Shown in pieces: positions 30,244-42,319 of a stretch of DNA of 48,376 bases. The translations under genes were made by a program, and so were the position numbers. Origin of the DNA: Reticulitermes lucifugus (Eukaryota > Arthropoda > Insecta > Blattodea > Rhinotermitidae); assembly GCA_026260175.1 (NCBI GenBank), contig JAKCWW010000722.1:46437-94812 (forward strand). Direction: 5' to 3'. The notes beneath the pieces were generated by a model. That model searched no databases, had not been told where the DNA came from, and worked only from the letters and a program-made list of their open reading frames with translations. Position 1 is the first letter of the stretch. Every line of letters starts with the position of its first letter.

Positions 30244-32930
30244 CACTTTAGAAGCCTCCATTACAAAGAACAATTAGTTATTGCTGTCTAGTTTGCATTC
30301 ATATGTTGTAATGCTTTTTATTGTCAGAAACAACAAGCCACAAGTACATAAATTATGGGTAAAATGCAGAAAATTTTGTATTAAACCAGGTGATACAGGA
30401 TTTAAAATATAAAACGCACTAGCTACTCGACTTACCAATGCTTTTGGCATGCAAAATCCCTGCATGTCGAAAGCACATTGTATTTACGTGTTTTGTTATA
30501 ATTCCCAGAAAGAAAAGAGCGATTTATTCACCCAAAGAGCCCTAATCGGCATGTTTTTGTATTGAAGAAGCAATTTGCTTCCTGTGATGCAGGAACTGAA
30601 TTTTTACACGCAATTTAGATCAATGTTATTCTTCAGAGGAATGACACTGTATATTGTGACTATCGGCTACACATTTTGCACTGCTAAGTGACATATAACA
30701 ACTCAAAATGTAACTGAACATTAGAAGTGAAACATGTACTTACCAATAAATGCTGCAGAAGGCTGTGAAGACAATATCCTAAACTTGCCAGAATAACTTC
30801 ATTTGAGATAAAAGGCCTACAAGTACGAGGTATCCCAGCTAAAATCCTTTGTTTCTTACTGGAGTCACACCTGCTGCGATCCAGCGTCAGCGTCTAAACC
30901 ATTAGACATACTTCTTAACTTCATAACGGATTCGTCGAGAAATTCAAGTTTGAAGACCCACATGCATTTCTGCGTGCATGTGGAAAGTAAGTCACGACTA
31001 AGTCCCTATATATTCGTAAGTAATGACAAAATAATCTTTTCAAATAAAGCCTGAAGAGAAAGAAATACACGCATTAAGCTCGATGTACTGTGTCCGTTAA
31101 GTCCTAGAGTTTTCCAGATTACTGAAAAAAAAAACACATTTTTTGGTGAGCCATCTTCTAACACGAAAAAACGAATTGAAATAATTTTTATAAAATTTCA
31201 TATCGGTATCCATTGCAAAAATGTTTCAAAAGTCATTCGTCCTTCTGTCTCTCTCTGCCCGTATATCCCTCTTTTGTTACGTGGTATTAGCGCATATATC
31301 GTCGTACACTCCCCTTTAAAATTCGATTTGTTGACTTTCACGAAACCTGAAAGGCAATTAGGATTTCTTCTGGAATAACCTGTATTATTTCCAGGCTTGT
31401 TGATAAGAGTATTCATTTGATACAGTACGTTGCCTTAATTATCTTTTGTACAAAACATATTTTGTAATTTGGCTTTACTTTCATCTTCGGATTCTTTGTT
31501 TTCATTGTACTGAAAGCCCCGCATTATAGCCTTTATTCAAAACGTGCCGAATTATAGGCCAAGCGTCAACACGACTAAAAGAATTCTCATTAAAAGAGGT
31601 AATAAACTGCAGACAGGGAAATATCTAATTCCCGAAACATAATGCAGGGCGCATATAAAATATATCACAGGTAACGGACTGTGCTTAACACAGTACTCTT
31701 ATAATAAGTCAACGACTGGCACAAACATTTAGGGAGTCATCACATATTCTCGACTAAAACTGAGTAATCTCCCGAAAACCCTGTGAACGTCTTGTGTATA
31801 ACATGTGCTCAGGTCAAATAAAACTACTACTTGTTCAAACACCAAACGTGTTGTGTGACTGTAATCTGAGTGCAGAAGCGATCATCTCTAGAAATCCAGC
31901 AACTCGGTTTCACCGATCATAATGCAACTTAGAAATGCAATGCTGTATTATTACTAGATGGTGCGTCGAGACACAGCATTGATAAATACGCTTGAAACTG
32001 CGTAACTTATTGTTCTGTTGGTCCGATCTAAACTCTAAAACACAGCAGCGGTGGGAACACAATAAGCATACCTGATACCCTGACAAAAATAAATCCAGAG
32101 TTTCACAGTTTCTCACACACAAACTGTTCATTAGCAATTTACAGACGAAAGTAAATCGACATTATGTACAAAGATTCAGTTCGTACCTCACAGAAAACAG
32201 AATCTGCTTCCAATCTCGTAATGCTGTATGTGTAAAAAAAATCGTAGCTTATTGTAGGCATTATGTGAAACACACAAATATAATGCGTGGGAAAATGCGG
32301 GATTCTTAATGTTACAGTAGGTGGCACGTGTAATAATCCCTGGGCGTTAACTGGTTAAACAAATTCCTAACCCATTTTAAATTCATGAAAAATCTTTCCC
32401 AAGATATTATTTCTCCTTCCACAGTCTTCAAATTCCTATTTTGTAGCAAGTTTTCCCGCATAACAGGGAGTTCAACTGAAAACCGAAACCAGACGCACGG
32501 CAAGATTAACGACCTTACATTACCTAATGTAATAAATAATATGCAGAACATAACTTACTGCATATTCGAGTAGGTGTTGGAAAGGCCTCCGTCAAATCCA
32601 AGACATGCCTGATTTCAAAGGACCTAAAACATCGGGAAAACATATACTACTCGTATATTTCTTACGTCAATTTTTGTAAGATTTATTCCTCATAGAGTTT
32701 TCCGCAATAAAAATTATCTGTATTAAACTGTATCGCATACGCACGAACAAAATAAATGCACGTTACATTGTGCTGCACATGTCTGTGACATACAGCAGAT
32801 TAAACTGCAATGTGTGACTTACACGACGCCATGTGCCGTTCACACGGCGATATGACTGGCGGTGTGTGTCAGACAGCTGCCGTTCGGCAAATTCTAGACA
32901 AGAAAACTTTACGTTATATTGACCGTGCAT
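30244..32930. other. No gene or repeat recognised
   Basis: AT-rich DNA with scattered ORFs of at most 79 residues on both strands, none with domain, signal peptide plus donor, or OBP motifs. Confidence 0.35.
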
Positions 32931-32943
32931 TCTACAGCAATTG

Positions 32944-33210
32944 GAGGTTATTTATTTTTCATACCAACCCACGCACAATTTTACAATATTATTACTTCAC
33001 CCCTATACGTATTTCGGCATTCAGAATGCCAACCTCAGGGGGTCACATTTTACTCATATGGATGTGACTTTTTATACAATCGATGTATAGTCTATGCTTT
33101 TAACACTGTGACCCCCTGAGGATGGCATTCTGAATGCCGAAATACGTAAAGGGGTGAAGTAATAATATTGTAAAATTGTGCGTGAATTGGTATGATAAAT
33201 ACATAACCTC
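32944..33210. mobile_element. Foldback element with near-identical 105-bp inverted arms
   Basis: Arm 32944-33048 and arm 33107-33210 are inverted copies differing at only a handful of positions. GCATTCAGAATGCC, CTTCACCCCTATACG and CAATTTTACAATATTATTA face their complements. A 58-bp spacer separates them. The arms are short for known autonomous elements and there is no coding capacity, so this is a MITE or foldback element. TCTAGACAAGAAA occurs just outside both ends (32893 and 33209), a possible footprint. Each arm has CTGAGGATG, hairpin, CCGAAATACG. Confidence 0.92.
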
Positions 33211-34579
33211 TAGACAAGAAAGATAAACAGCATTTAATAATATGACTGTCTGGAGCGAAGCATGTCTGAGAGTTGAAGGAGGCCATTTCCAACACCTACA
33301 CTAACACGGGGTGAGTTACACAATATAGTACATGCGCTAGATAACGAAATATAAGGCCATTAACCTTCTCGTGAGTCTGGTTTCGGTTTTCAGTTGAACC
33401 ACATGCAGATGTAGCTTATCGTTTTTCATTGCTACGACCTGAACCAATGACTAACTCAAAGTAACCTACTTCGTTTGACTACAGTAACATTGCTTGGTGT
33501 CTCGCTTAATAGGCCAGCAGCCCTTATTTATGGCGTAAGTTATTATCTTAGTCCCAAAAATTTCCTCAGAATTATTTAAGTCTTGGAATCTTTTCTTTTC
33601 CTACCATACGTCATGGCTCAGTACATAGTACTTCTCTTTCTTGTTTGGAAGATCCCAGGTTAAAATTACAGCCGAAAAGTCTACTACCCCAACCAGTATT
33701 TTCTTTCTCTTCCTCAGTCCCTCCAGGCATATTCTACGAATGTACATGAAATTAGACCATGACCGATCTTTTTCACAAACTTTAGAATTTATTTCTCACG
33801 AATCACCTTACTTCCAACGTCAAAGATAGCGTCATTAAATAAACCATCAGTAGATAAAACATTGCTGCTACTCAATTCACAAGCCTACCTTGGCTTTAAT
33901 TCACAAAACATTTCATTTATTACTTGGACGTGTAATTTATCTTACATACAATCCTCCAGTTAAAAAAATGGGTCTTTCACTAAGACACGCCATTTTCACA
34001 TTGAATTCCAGAAAACAGCAATCCTAAACCGAAAACGTATTAAAATGAATGAAACGTCAGACTTTACCGCCTCATAAAATCCTGTTCCTATATTTGTGCT
34101 TGTTTTTCCTTGAACGCAACCTCTGGCCTAACTGTCCTCTCTTACGTTTCCGCAATTTCTTTCTACGCCGCTGCTTTGTGCTGTATGAGAAGGGCAAGTT
34201 CTCCTCACATCTTTGAAATAATAAATCTTAATTTTCAATAAATCATCACTTAAAATCTTCGGCATCGGAAATTTGCAGTGGTGCCGGATACAACGTTTTT
34301 GGATTTGATAAGCCATGCACTAACATAGGCATCTTCCAGTCCCGTGTTTCGGTTCCGCCCAGTTATGTATTAGAATAAGAAACATCTTTCGGGACTAGTC
34401 TAGAGTTCCACCATTGGCACATAGGGAATACAAATTTCAGCTTCTTTACGCTTCCGGCATACGTTTCATCATAAATGTTTAAGAAGACAAGTATTGTACT
34501 AAAGCGGATCAGAAAGAAAGTTTACTCTACCCAAAAATCAAAGGCAATGTTTTAATACAGGAAACTGTTACTGCTCCAC
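33211..34579. other. No gene recognised
   Basis: AT-rich; ORFs of about 62-67 residues without features. Confidence 0.35.
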
Positions 34580-35050
34580 TAAGGTTTCATTGACACGCTC
34601 TTTTTCAACATAGTCCCCTTGAGAGTTGAGGCGCTGTCAAAACGTGTGACAAGTGTGTCTATCACCGACGCATAGAAAATGTGTCCCTGTTTTATCAACC
34701 ACGTGATGGTAGCACTTTTGACCTTCTCATCTTACGTGACAAGTGCTCCTTCAAGGCGGGAAACAGGTGAAAATCACCGAGTGCCAAATTCGGACAGTAT
34801 GGGGGTAGTTCAATGTGTCCCAAAAGAAATTTGCAGACGTTCAGAGACTGCTGTGCCGTGTGCAGTCGGGCAGTGTCATGGAGGAGAATCACGCTTCGCT
34901 AAGAAGGCTGGGACACTTCCCGTGCCCACAAAAGCATATAACTCCGCGTACCAAAATCGAGACCAATTTCCCCAGTGGGTCAGCAACTTGAAATAGCCGC
35001 ACCTGCGCTCCTTATACGCATGGTGTTTCACGGCGAAACTGCCGTACTTC
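34580..35050 (-). pseudogene. Mariner-family transposase remnant, - strand
   Basis: The - strand reads ILLHDTARLHTAQQ and then LPPYCPNLALGDFHLFPAL, equivalent to the mariner catalytic segment (HDNARPHTA, then YSPDLAPSD-HLF; the D of GDFHLF is the third catalytic Asp position). After a frameshift it ends with QRLNSQGDYVEKE, matching the usual mariner C-terminal RCL-GDYVEK region. The 5' half is not recognisable and stops interrupt the frame, so it is dead. Full-length mariner transposases are about 340-350 residues; about 110 survive here. Confidence 0.85.
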
Positions 35051-36296
35051 GGGAAAATGTCCTTAGGTTACATTGCATTGATATAACCAAAAATATCTGC
35101 ATCCGAATTTGAAAACTTACGGAAATACTGACGCGAGAAAAATGTGGTATTCTTGAGGTTCAAATTAATGTACCTGTTCAGCGTAATGCGTTATTAGTAC
35201 ACTACGCAGGTTTGTCGTTGGGTCGACACCGAAGCCAAGCCATGCGACGGGGCGTGTGCTACGTAAAGTACCTAGAATCTTAAGGAGGATTTTTGTTAAA
35301 ATACTGCGAGATTTCTTACTTGATGTCTTTATGTCTAAGGTGTTAATTGATGGTCAAGTTAACATTACAAGAACGACAAATTCCTGCTAATTTATTAGGT
35401 ATTTAGTAATCAATAAATATATAACAGTTCTCATTTTTGAAACTTCTCTCGCCATTATCGCCGTAACCGCTCAGATCGATGTAAGAAACATCCTCGCGAA
35501 GTGTGACAATTTTTTTCTGAATCACCATATCAACAGCATTTGAAACAGTAATATTCTCGTTGCGTCGAATGATATGACTTGCAAACTTCTTTTGGTGCAC
35601 CGTCACATAACAATTTCTCTTCGCCGTACATTGTAATATATTTTTCTAATGCGTAATGTATTTACTCCAACTTGACCCTGCTCCTTTTTGTTGCTCTATA
35701 CGGTATATCAACCCTCTACTTCATCCCCCCCCCAAGATTCTGGGCCACCGAGAACATTCTTAATATCTATCCCTTGTGGGACAAATTAACTGTTCAAATA
35801 CACAGTACTCTAATGTAAAATTTCAATGAGTAAAAATGGGGCGTACTATAAACCCTATTTATTTACAGTTCAATTAAAGACGCTCTAAATAGCCAAGACT
35901 ATATATATAGCGCCGCACACAAACCCATTATGTAGAAGAGGAACAGATGGCTTGCGCTAACAGAGCGCTCCGTAATGAATAATATCACCTGTCAAAGGCA
36001 GACTTAAAACTTCCAAACTCTACGACGCACACAAGAGCTTTATGTTACGACACAATTTATAACCAAACACCTCCTAACCAAAATTTCTGTACAGACGAAG
36101 CATGTTCAAAGCGGCGTGCTGTTGCGAAATACTATGGACATGAAGCTGTGTACAGAAATTTTAAGTAACAACATACTTACTACTGCCTTGTATAATGCAA
36201 AACAAAGGTACTGAATAATTTAGACGACCTGAAGTTAACTCAGTTCTGTACTTGTGGCTTCCGTAAAGATATTATTGACACGAATATTCTGAGCAT
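35051..36296. other. No gene recognised
   Basis: The 67-residue - strand ORF at 35403-35606 looks protein-like (VDMVIQKKIVTLREDVSYID) but has no partner or recognised family. There is a poly-C run at about 35726-35734. Confidence 0.3.
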
Positions 36297-36455
36297 TAGA
36301 ACTCCTCTGGACGAGTGATCAGCCCGTCGCAGAGAACTGTACCTGACAACACACAACACTCACAAGAGTGAAACGTCCATGCCTGCGGCGGGATTCTAAC
36401 CCGCAATCCCAGCAAGCGAGCGGCCGAAGGCCCACGCCTTAGACCGCGCGGCAAA
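36297..36455 (-). mobile_element. SINE-3 (tRNA-Leu-like), - strand, intact
   Basis: The - strand starts CCGCGCGGTCTAAGGCGTGG and continues GGCCGCTCGCTTGCTGGG, with B box GGGTTAGAATCC, then CAGGCATGGACGTTTC and CGACGGGCTGATCACTCG. The head resembles insect tRNA-Leu (GCGGTCTAAGGCG) but the acceptor stem is not complete, so it is a SINE rather than a functional tRNA. Confidence 0.85.
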
Positions 36456-36618
36456 GATGTCAATAAGACCCACGCTGACCTCATCGAAGAAAGAAACACT
36501 TGGGGACCGAATCATACCCAGAATAAATAATTTAATTCGTGTGTATCGACGTGCAGGCAGCATTTGTCAATGGTAAAAAAATGCTTTCCAAGAAACCAAA
36601 CGCCCATACGAGCGTATG

Positions 36619-37262
36619 ACTATTATTAGGGCTCAAAATACGGGTCAAAAACCTTAATATCAGTATTTTGGTATTTTTAATTTATGAAACCCGGATACCG
36701 GTATTAATACCGGTATTCACGGACAGATCCATCAACACTCGTAGCACTGAGGGCCGGGTTTGCGCATCACGTGGCTACAGTGCGCTACAATTCCAGGAAA
36801 GGTAGTCGGTTGGTTGTTGTGGTTTGTATTGGTGATAAGTATGTCATGACTCGCCGTCACACATTGTTGTTATAACACTACCTCGCTAAAGCAAAAAATA
36901 TTTTTAGATTTTTATAATAAAGCAATCTCTGAAATTATTCATTAACGTGCAATACTTACTTTTTCTTTTGTGTGCAACAAAGTGTCTAGTAGGCCAGATC
37001 TGAGTGTCATGACGTTGTCAGGTTTCCATTACATTTGTATCGTGTATAACAATCGCTCAGTTGTAAGTTAATTAATATTAATGATTTATTATTTTCGATT
37101 TTATAACCTTTATGTGAATAAATCACAAACAATTACTTTTTAAATTAGTACGGAAAAACCAGTATTTTTGTATCAATACTGGTATTTGAATACCGGAAAA
37201 AATGACCGGGATCCCCGTATTCGGGATCCCGAGATCACGGTATTGTAAGCCCTAACTATTAA
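36619..37262. mobile_element. hAT-type non-autonomous transposon (628 bp) with 8-bp target duplication
   Basis: The element spans 36627-37254. The left end is TAGGGCTCAAAATACGGG and the right end, complemented, is TAGGGCTTACAATACCGTGA. Flanking 8-mers are ACTATTAT (36619-36626) and ACTATTAA (37255-37262), 7 of 8 identical; an 8-bp duplication is diagnostic of the hAT superfamily. Subterminal DNA has many GGTATTAATACCGG-type repeats on both sides. There is no ORF, so it depends on transposase in trans. Confidence 0.88.
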
Positions 37263-38660
37263 AATTCATAAAAAAACCGATAAATCCGAATTCATAACTT
37301 TACACTCTAATTTTAAGTTACACGTCGTATTTAATTCAAAGACAGAAATGTTCAAATATGTGGTCTCACAAGTGCTAGAGCGGTATAATTTCCAGTATAA
37401 ATGCCTAAATGTGAATCTGTTTCCATTGTTACTAAGTACGTGAGGCGGTCACACTAGTACTGACACAGTACTAGCCGAGGATTATTGGCCATTCGTATTT
37501 CCCTGTGTAACTTAAGAATGCTCATACCAGTTTGAAGAGATAGGCTGAACACTTTAAAGCTGCAGTTCTCAAAACTCTTTTTGCCACAATCCAAAATCCT
37601 AAATTACATTGACCTTGAGACACAAACAGTATCAGGATCCAGTCAGCATCCCATTTTCACTATCAAGTTGGCTTGATTATTTTGACAATTCACGAAACAA
37701 GTTTGACTGACGACCCTGGGTTTGATAATCCTTGCTTCAAATCATAATGTTTACCATATAGACCTATACCATCACCACCTTTGACATGAAAAGGCTCTAT
37801 TTTTCACACACAGTGTGCTTATGTACGGATATGTTGTGTAATTCTTAGAATACATAGTGATCATTGTCATAAACAACACTGACAGGTTGGTATTTTTAAT
37901 GTAAAAGTGATGTTTTCTGTGGGGAAAAGTGAAATTTCATGGCCGCCTTCTGTGCCAGATGAACCCACCGCACACTCTCTCGCCCCACGTCTCTACTTTT
38001 CTCTAAGTTGTTTCCTTCAAGATTTTCAACTAAAATATGTATAAGAGTATAGTTCTATGTTCTCCCCGTGCGTGATGAAAAAGTTCTGATAAGAAGTGTG
38101 AGCAGTGAACAGAGCTGAAACGTTACCTGAAATCTGCACAAAATGCTGAAAAGTATTGTGATTTTTGAACTCAACTAGCAAGCGTGTATTAGAGTGAATT
38201 TATGATCAGTTTTAAATTAAAACTCTTAATACTCGATGATGCTCCGGCAAGGTTTTGCAAAACATAAATTACTTCAGTCAGAAAAGTCTCCTTTGTTACA
38301 GGCAGTGTATTATTGAGGTCATTTCTGCTATAAAATAAACTTCGTGAAATTCGGCCGGTTTCGTCTAGCGGACTCTTGACCCTTGAAGATGTGACCGATA
38401 CGTTATCCCGAAACATCGGTAAACAGTTACTACACGACTCCGCGTAATATCTCATTTAAAAATCAGTTTTGAGATATAAATATTTAATTTTGGATACTTA
38501 TCATCCGGACACTATGTTTATGTAAGCAAGGATCCTCACATCCTTGCTTACTTTTTGAAGGCAAAAGGGGTCTGCGAGAAAAAATAGTTTGGGAAACACT
38601 GCTCTATATAATTCCTGTGCTTGGAAAGATATTCAAGAAATGCATTTTTCAAGTGAAAAG
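37263..38660. other. No gene recognised
   Basis: Contains a hammerhead-like string at 38381-38418 (CTTGAAGATG to CCCGAAAC) and a short perfect hairpin GCAAGGATCC/TCACATCCTTGC at 38526-38550. The 88-residue - strand ORF at 38189-38455 lacks features. Confidence 0.35.
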
Positions 38661-38667
38661 TTGTCAA

Positions 38668-38840
38668 CGGTAAATTTTTCCCTGCCCACGCCATGAACGC
38701 ATATAGGGGATTAGAGGCGTACTTCCATTCATTCTTAACCTTGGCACTAGATAGAAGTGAGTGGTTAACCTCAACCCCCGGCTGCTATATCCCGGAAAAG
38801 TACCCCGGTGTCCACTGAACAGGAGGCTTTGTGAGCCGCA
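38668..38840 (-). mobile_element. SINE-2 partial copy, - orientation
   Basis: GGTAAATTTTTCCCTGCCC, CACGCCATGAACGCATATAGG, CCTTGGCACTAGATAG and CAGGAGGCTTTGTGAG match the family body. The tRNA head is missing. Confidence 0.8.
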
Positions 38841-40589
38841 GAAACTGTATGTAAGTTACAGAAAAGAGAAAATTCTGCAAATGTTGTAAGCATATGTACA
38901 AACTATGTTACGTGCAACACCTACGCGTACATTAATATTCTGCAACATACGCATTAGATATTAGTTTAATACAACGGTTTTATGATCGAAAATTATTTTG
39001 TTGTTTGAAAAAAACTGTGACAAGAATATTTCCTGCTGGCTTCAACATTGTCTTAACATCTAACACTGTGTTACAAAGGAAAATTACCAGTGGCAGAGGG
39101 CTTCTTTAAATAGAAAAAAAGAATGAAGTAATGACGTACAATTTCGCCTACTTCCAGACATGCGACAAAATATATAATGCCTCACTTTACGACACATTCA
39201 TGTATTCTAACTATTTTTGCAGATAAAAAAACAAATTAATTGTTTCATTCTTAATTTCCTGTCACGACACGTATTACATTACCAAAGGTCAGTCATTTTT
39301 GTTCCGCAGAGGAAGTAACAACAGGAAGATCCAAATCTGCGTGACCCTCTTTCGAAATTCGTGCTATTTTCGCTCCCACTTCTCTCTGTAGACAATTAGT
39401 GTGACTAGAGATGTGAGGATAATTAATATTTTGTACAGGCCACTACACTGCAAAGCGACATTAATATAATGCAATAAAACTAAACAAATAAACAATATTC
39501 CTGGTGCTTAGTCGGTAGGTCCCGTTTTCAAATCTAGAAAGTAGACTGACTCTAAATCCAGGAATTTTTCTTGGTATACATCAGTCCCTGCAAGCAGTTT
39601 GCTGCACAAGGCTTCAGCCGCTTCCTTCCACATCTTTCCATTTCACTATCTACAAGTATTTCTGCTATTCTGGACCACTCGCCGTGTTGTTAACCAAACT
39701 ATGTGCCTAACTAAATAAATACGCAATACTTAATTGACTTTTTAAAGACGAAAATTACCCTGAATTCTAATACAAGATTCATTTCGTACCAAGCAGTAAA
39801 CAAAGTCCATATCGGTTATAAAAACCAGTTAGTTAATGCTGTATGGAGAAGTAACCTCTCTTTGCTCTAAAATATATACAGAACACACAAATGCAATCGG
39901 TGACTGAATTGCAGAATTTTTTAATAATAACCTTGCGGTACATAAAGTGACCACTAAGCTTTACAGTTTAAATGCTCATCAGTAAACATAATACACTGCT
40001 CTAGCAATTGAAGCATTTTCCTTTCAATACGTTACAAGTGTACGTTAAAGAAAAAGTATCTAACAGAACTTTAAGTTTCTAACAGCATTAATATTTACTT
40101 GTTTTATTGTTTTGTCTGACACATGTTCTCCAAAAATTTCACAAGTTTCTATTTGTTCTGCACTACAGTAAGCAATAAACGGGCCAATAAAAGCCAGAGT
40201 GAATTTGCCTGGTGACATGTAAAGCAGGTTCTCTTTACGTGTGTCGTCTAACTTAGTATTCACAAGTCAATGATCGCGACTTACAAATAAATAATAAAAT
40301 ATCTGAAAATACACAACACCTTTAAGTTAATGTAGCCGTGAAATACATAAGTTCTTACAGCTTATATCATGGTGGGTTGTGGCAGGAGGTACTAACGTTT
40401 CGGAAGACGATACGCCTAGCGTGCCCAAAAGAGGCAGTGTCATAAATCCGAACACGGTATGAAAACCCCAGTATAATGACAAAAGCCCTAAAGTCGAGTA
40501 TAGGCCTATGAAATGCGCGTCAAAAAGTAACAAGTCCTCACATGATATTAGTACACTAAACATCTTTGTGAGCTATAACGTTTTTCTTG
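38841..40589. other. No gene recognised
   Basis: AT-rich. - strand ORFs at 40060-40263 and 40327-40563 (67 and 78 residues) have no recognised domain. Confidence 0.35.
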
Positions 40590-40858
40590 TGGTGGAGACG
40601 GGCCCCGCAGCAGATGCTACGGACGCACCGCAGCCTACAGGCTTATTGTGCAACCCTGTGATGTAGATGATTTTTTTTTTCGTATTTCCAGTTAATGGAG
40701 CACAGGTGGAATGAAACTGACAGGGGAAAACCGAAGTACTCGGGGAAAAACCTGTCCCTCTACCACTTTATCCACCATAAATCCCACATGGACTGACCCG
40801 GGATTGAAACCGGGCCTCCGTGGTGAAAGGACGGCGACTAACACGGTCTGAGTCATAA
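40590..40858 (-). mobile_element. SINE-1, full-length, - strand
   Basis: The inverted tail GCAGCAGATGCTACGGACGC, poly-T spacer, inverted body (AATGGAGCACAGGTGGAATG) and inverted head (GGGATTGAAACCGG, CGGTCTGAGTCATAAC) are co-linear with 10565-10855. The A box has drifted. Confidence 0.9.
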
Positions 40859-41639
40859 CTTACATTGTCTAGAACAAATACGTACCAATGTAGAATACAG
40901 CTTTCCAGCGAAGTATTACTTTCACCAAATATCCTTCAACCTAACGTCAAATGTTTCGTTGAGTCTTGTGAGAACGTACGTAGTGTTTACGAAAACAGAA
41001 AGGCCACCAGTAGATACATGTTTAAGAGCTATTTAACAAAGCACAGTGTAAGTAGGATATATGAGTTTCTCACAGCGCTGCTGCCAAAGATTCAAGTCAT
41101 GCGGCAAGCTACGCAGCGCCGTTGTGGTTACAGGAGTTATCGACATTTCGTAAGATGGCATTGCCTTCAAAAGCGTCTTGAACTATAACGCAAAACAACA
41201 CGGTGTAACATTTGAGAAGACTTGAATCTCAACATGTCAATAGCTGATTATATGTGGTCAATATTAGGGTTGGAAGAAGATCTTAATTGGTGGGATAAAC
41301 TCGGACTTAAAAAGAAGCTCTCACGAAGTAACTGTCCTGCAATACATAGCCTGAAGCAGAGGTTCTGAAACGGGGGTCATAAACACAAGTCAGTTTTAAC
41401 CTCGTAAATTGTCAGGTAATATGGAAAGGCTTAAAATTCCTGCAGTACCTTGTCTACGCATCCGTTAAATAGGCCTGTAAAAAAATACATTTTCTAAATT
41501 GTGGTGTTTTATAATACACAATAAGACCTACTTTGTTATGTACTAAAAGTCGCTACAAAATATTAAGGTATGTTGCGCTCTGGACACGAAGTTTAATGAC
41601 GCTTCCATTCTGTACACAGCTATGTGCTTGTTGTCAGTC
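40859..41639. other. No gene recognised
   Basis: A 107-codon + strand frame (40865-41188) starts at the SINE-1 boundary. It has several Arg/Cys residues but no signal peptide, OBP spacing or recognised domain, so it is not called. Confidence 0.35.
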
Positions 41640-41640
41640 A

Positions 41641-41970
41641 GAGACCAAGCGGTACGTGAAGATCCACTCCGAGACATGTAGTATCTGAACATCCACTTGT
41701 GAGACCTAGGGTTACGTGAAGTTACAATCTAAAAATAAGTAGTATATGAAGGTTCATTATTAGATGGTCACTTATGCAAAGTTTCACTCTGAGACCAAGG
41801 GATACGTGAAATTTCACTGTGAAACCATGGGATAGGTATGTAAAATTTTATTCTCAGACCAATGGATATGTCAAGTGTCTCTCTGCGACCTAGGAGTACT
41901 TGTGTTCCTTTGTGGAAAAGCGGTACCTAGCGTGTCACTGTGAGACCAGGGAGCACATCAAATGTTACCG
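41641..41970. repeat. 30-bp minisatellite, about 11 diverged units
   Basis: Units start at 41641, 41671, 41701, 41731, 41761, 41791 and 41821 (exactly 30 bp apart), then 41855, 41885, 41914 and 41942. The consensus is close to GAGACCAAGGGATACGTGAA followed by TTTCACTCT. The unit is ten codons long, but stops interrupt the frame. The array ends about 280 bp before the OBP gene C start codon. Confidence 0.92.
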
Positions 41971-42175
41971 ATTCAAAGAACCCGCCTTGGGAAAATCCAC
42001 CTATAAACTGCAGGAAACGCTGTCAGGGTTTCTAATGTCGAACAGAAGCGTACAGTCCGAAAGTCATTGCAAGGCTTCCTGTTGCTCTTCCTGTCCTTAG
42101 CGTGTCATTGCATGACCATCTGACCTTGTCCTTCGGTTTTAATACACGCTGACTAGATGCCCATTGTTCTGACGG

Positions 42176-42183
42176 TATATATG
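42176..42183 (+). promoter_or_regulatory. Candidate TATA box, OBP gene C
   Basis: TATATATG in GACGGTATATATGACAGG, 78 bp before the gene C ATG. A start near 42206 would leave a 5' UTR of about 48 nt. Positional inference only. Confidence 0.4.
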
Positions 42184-42253
42184 ACAGGTCCTCATTGTAA
42201 AGATCCGTTTTTTACTCGTGTGGCACAGTAGTAACAAGGCAAAACACACAGCA

Positions 42254-42319
42254 ATGGCGATAATGAGAAGTCTTTTTGCAGTTATTTTAATTATCTGCTT
42301 CATTACACAAATTAAAACC
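42254..42319 (+). CDS. Obp: OBP gene C exon 1, signal peptide (22 codons)
   Basis: ACAGCA then ATG, a single Arg and a long hydrophobic core (SLFAVILIICFIT), ending TQIKT before GTAAGTA, phase 0. It is the only ATG here that gives a signal peptide joined in phase to the C1 exon. Confidence 0.88.

Noticed and set aside
36380..36455. Possible functional tRNA-Leu on the - strand
   Set aside because: A and B boxes are present but the acceptor stem and variable-arm pairing are not complete, and a SINE body follows directly; a second copy shares that body.
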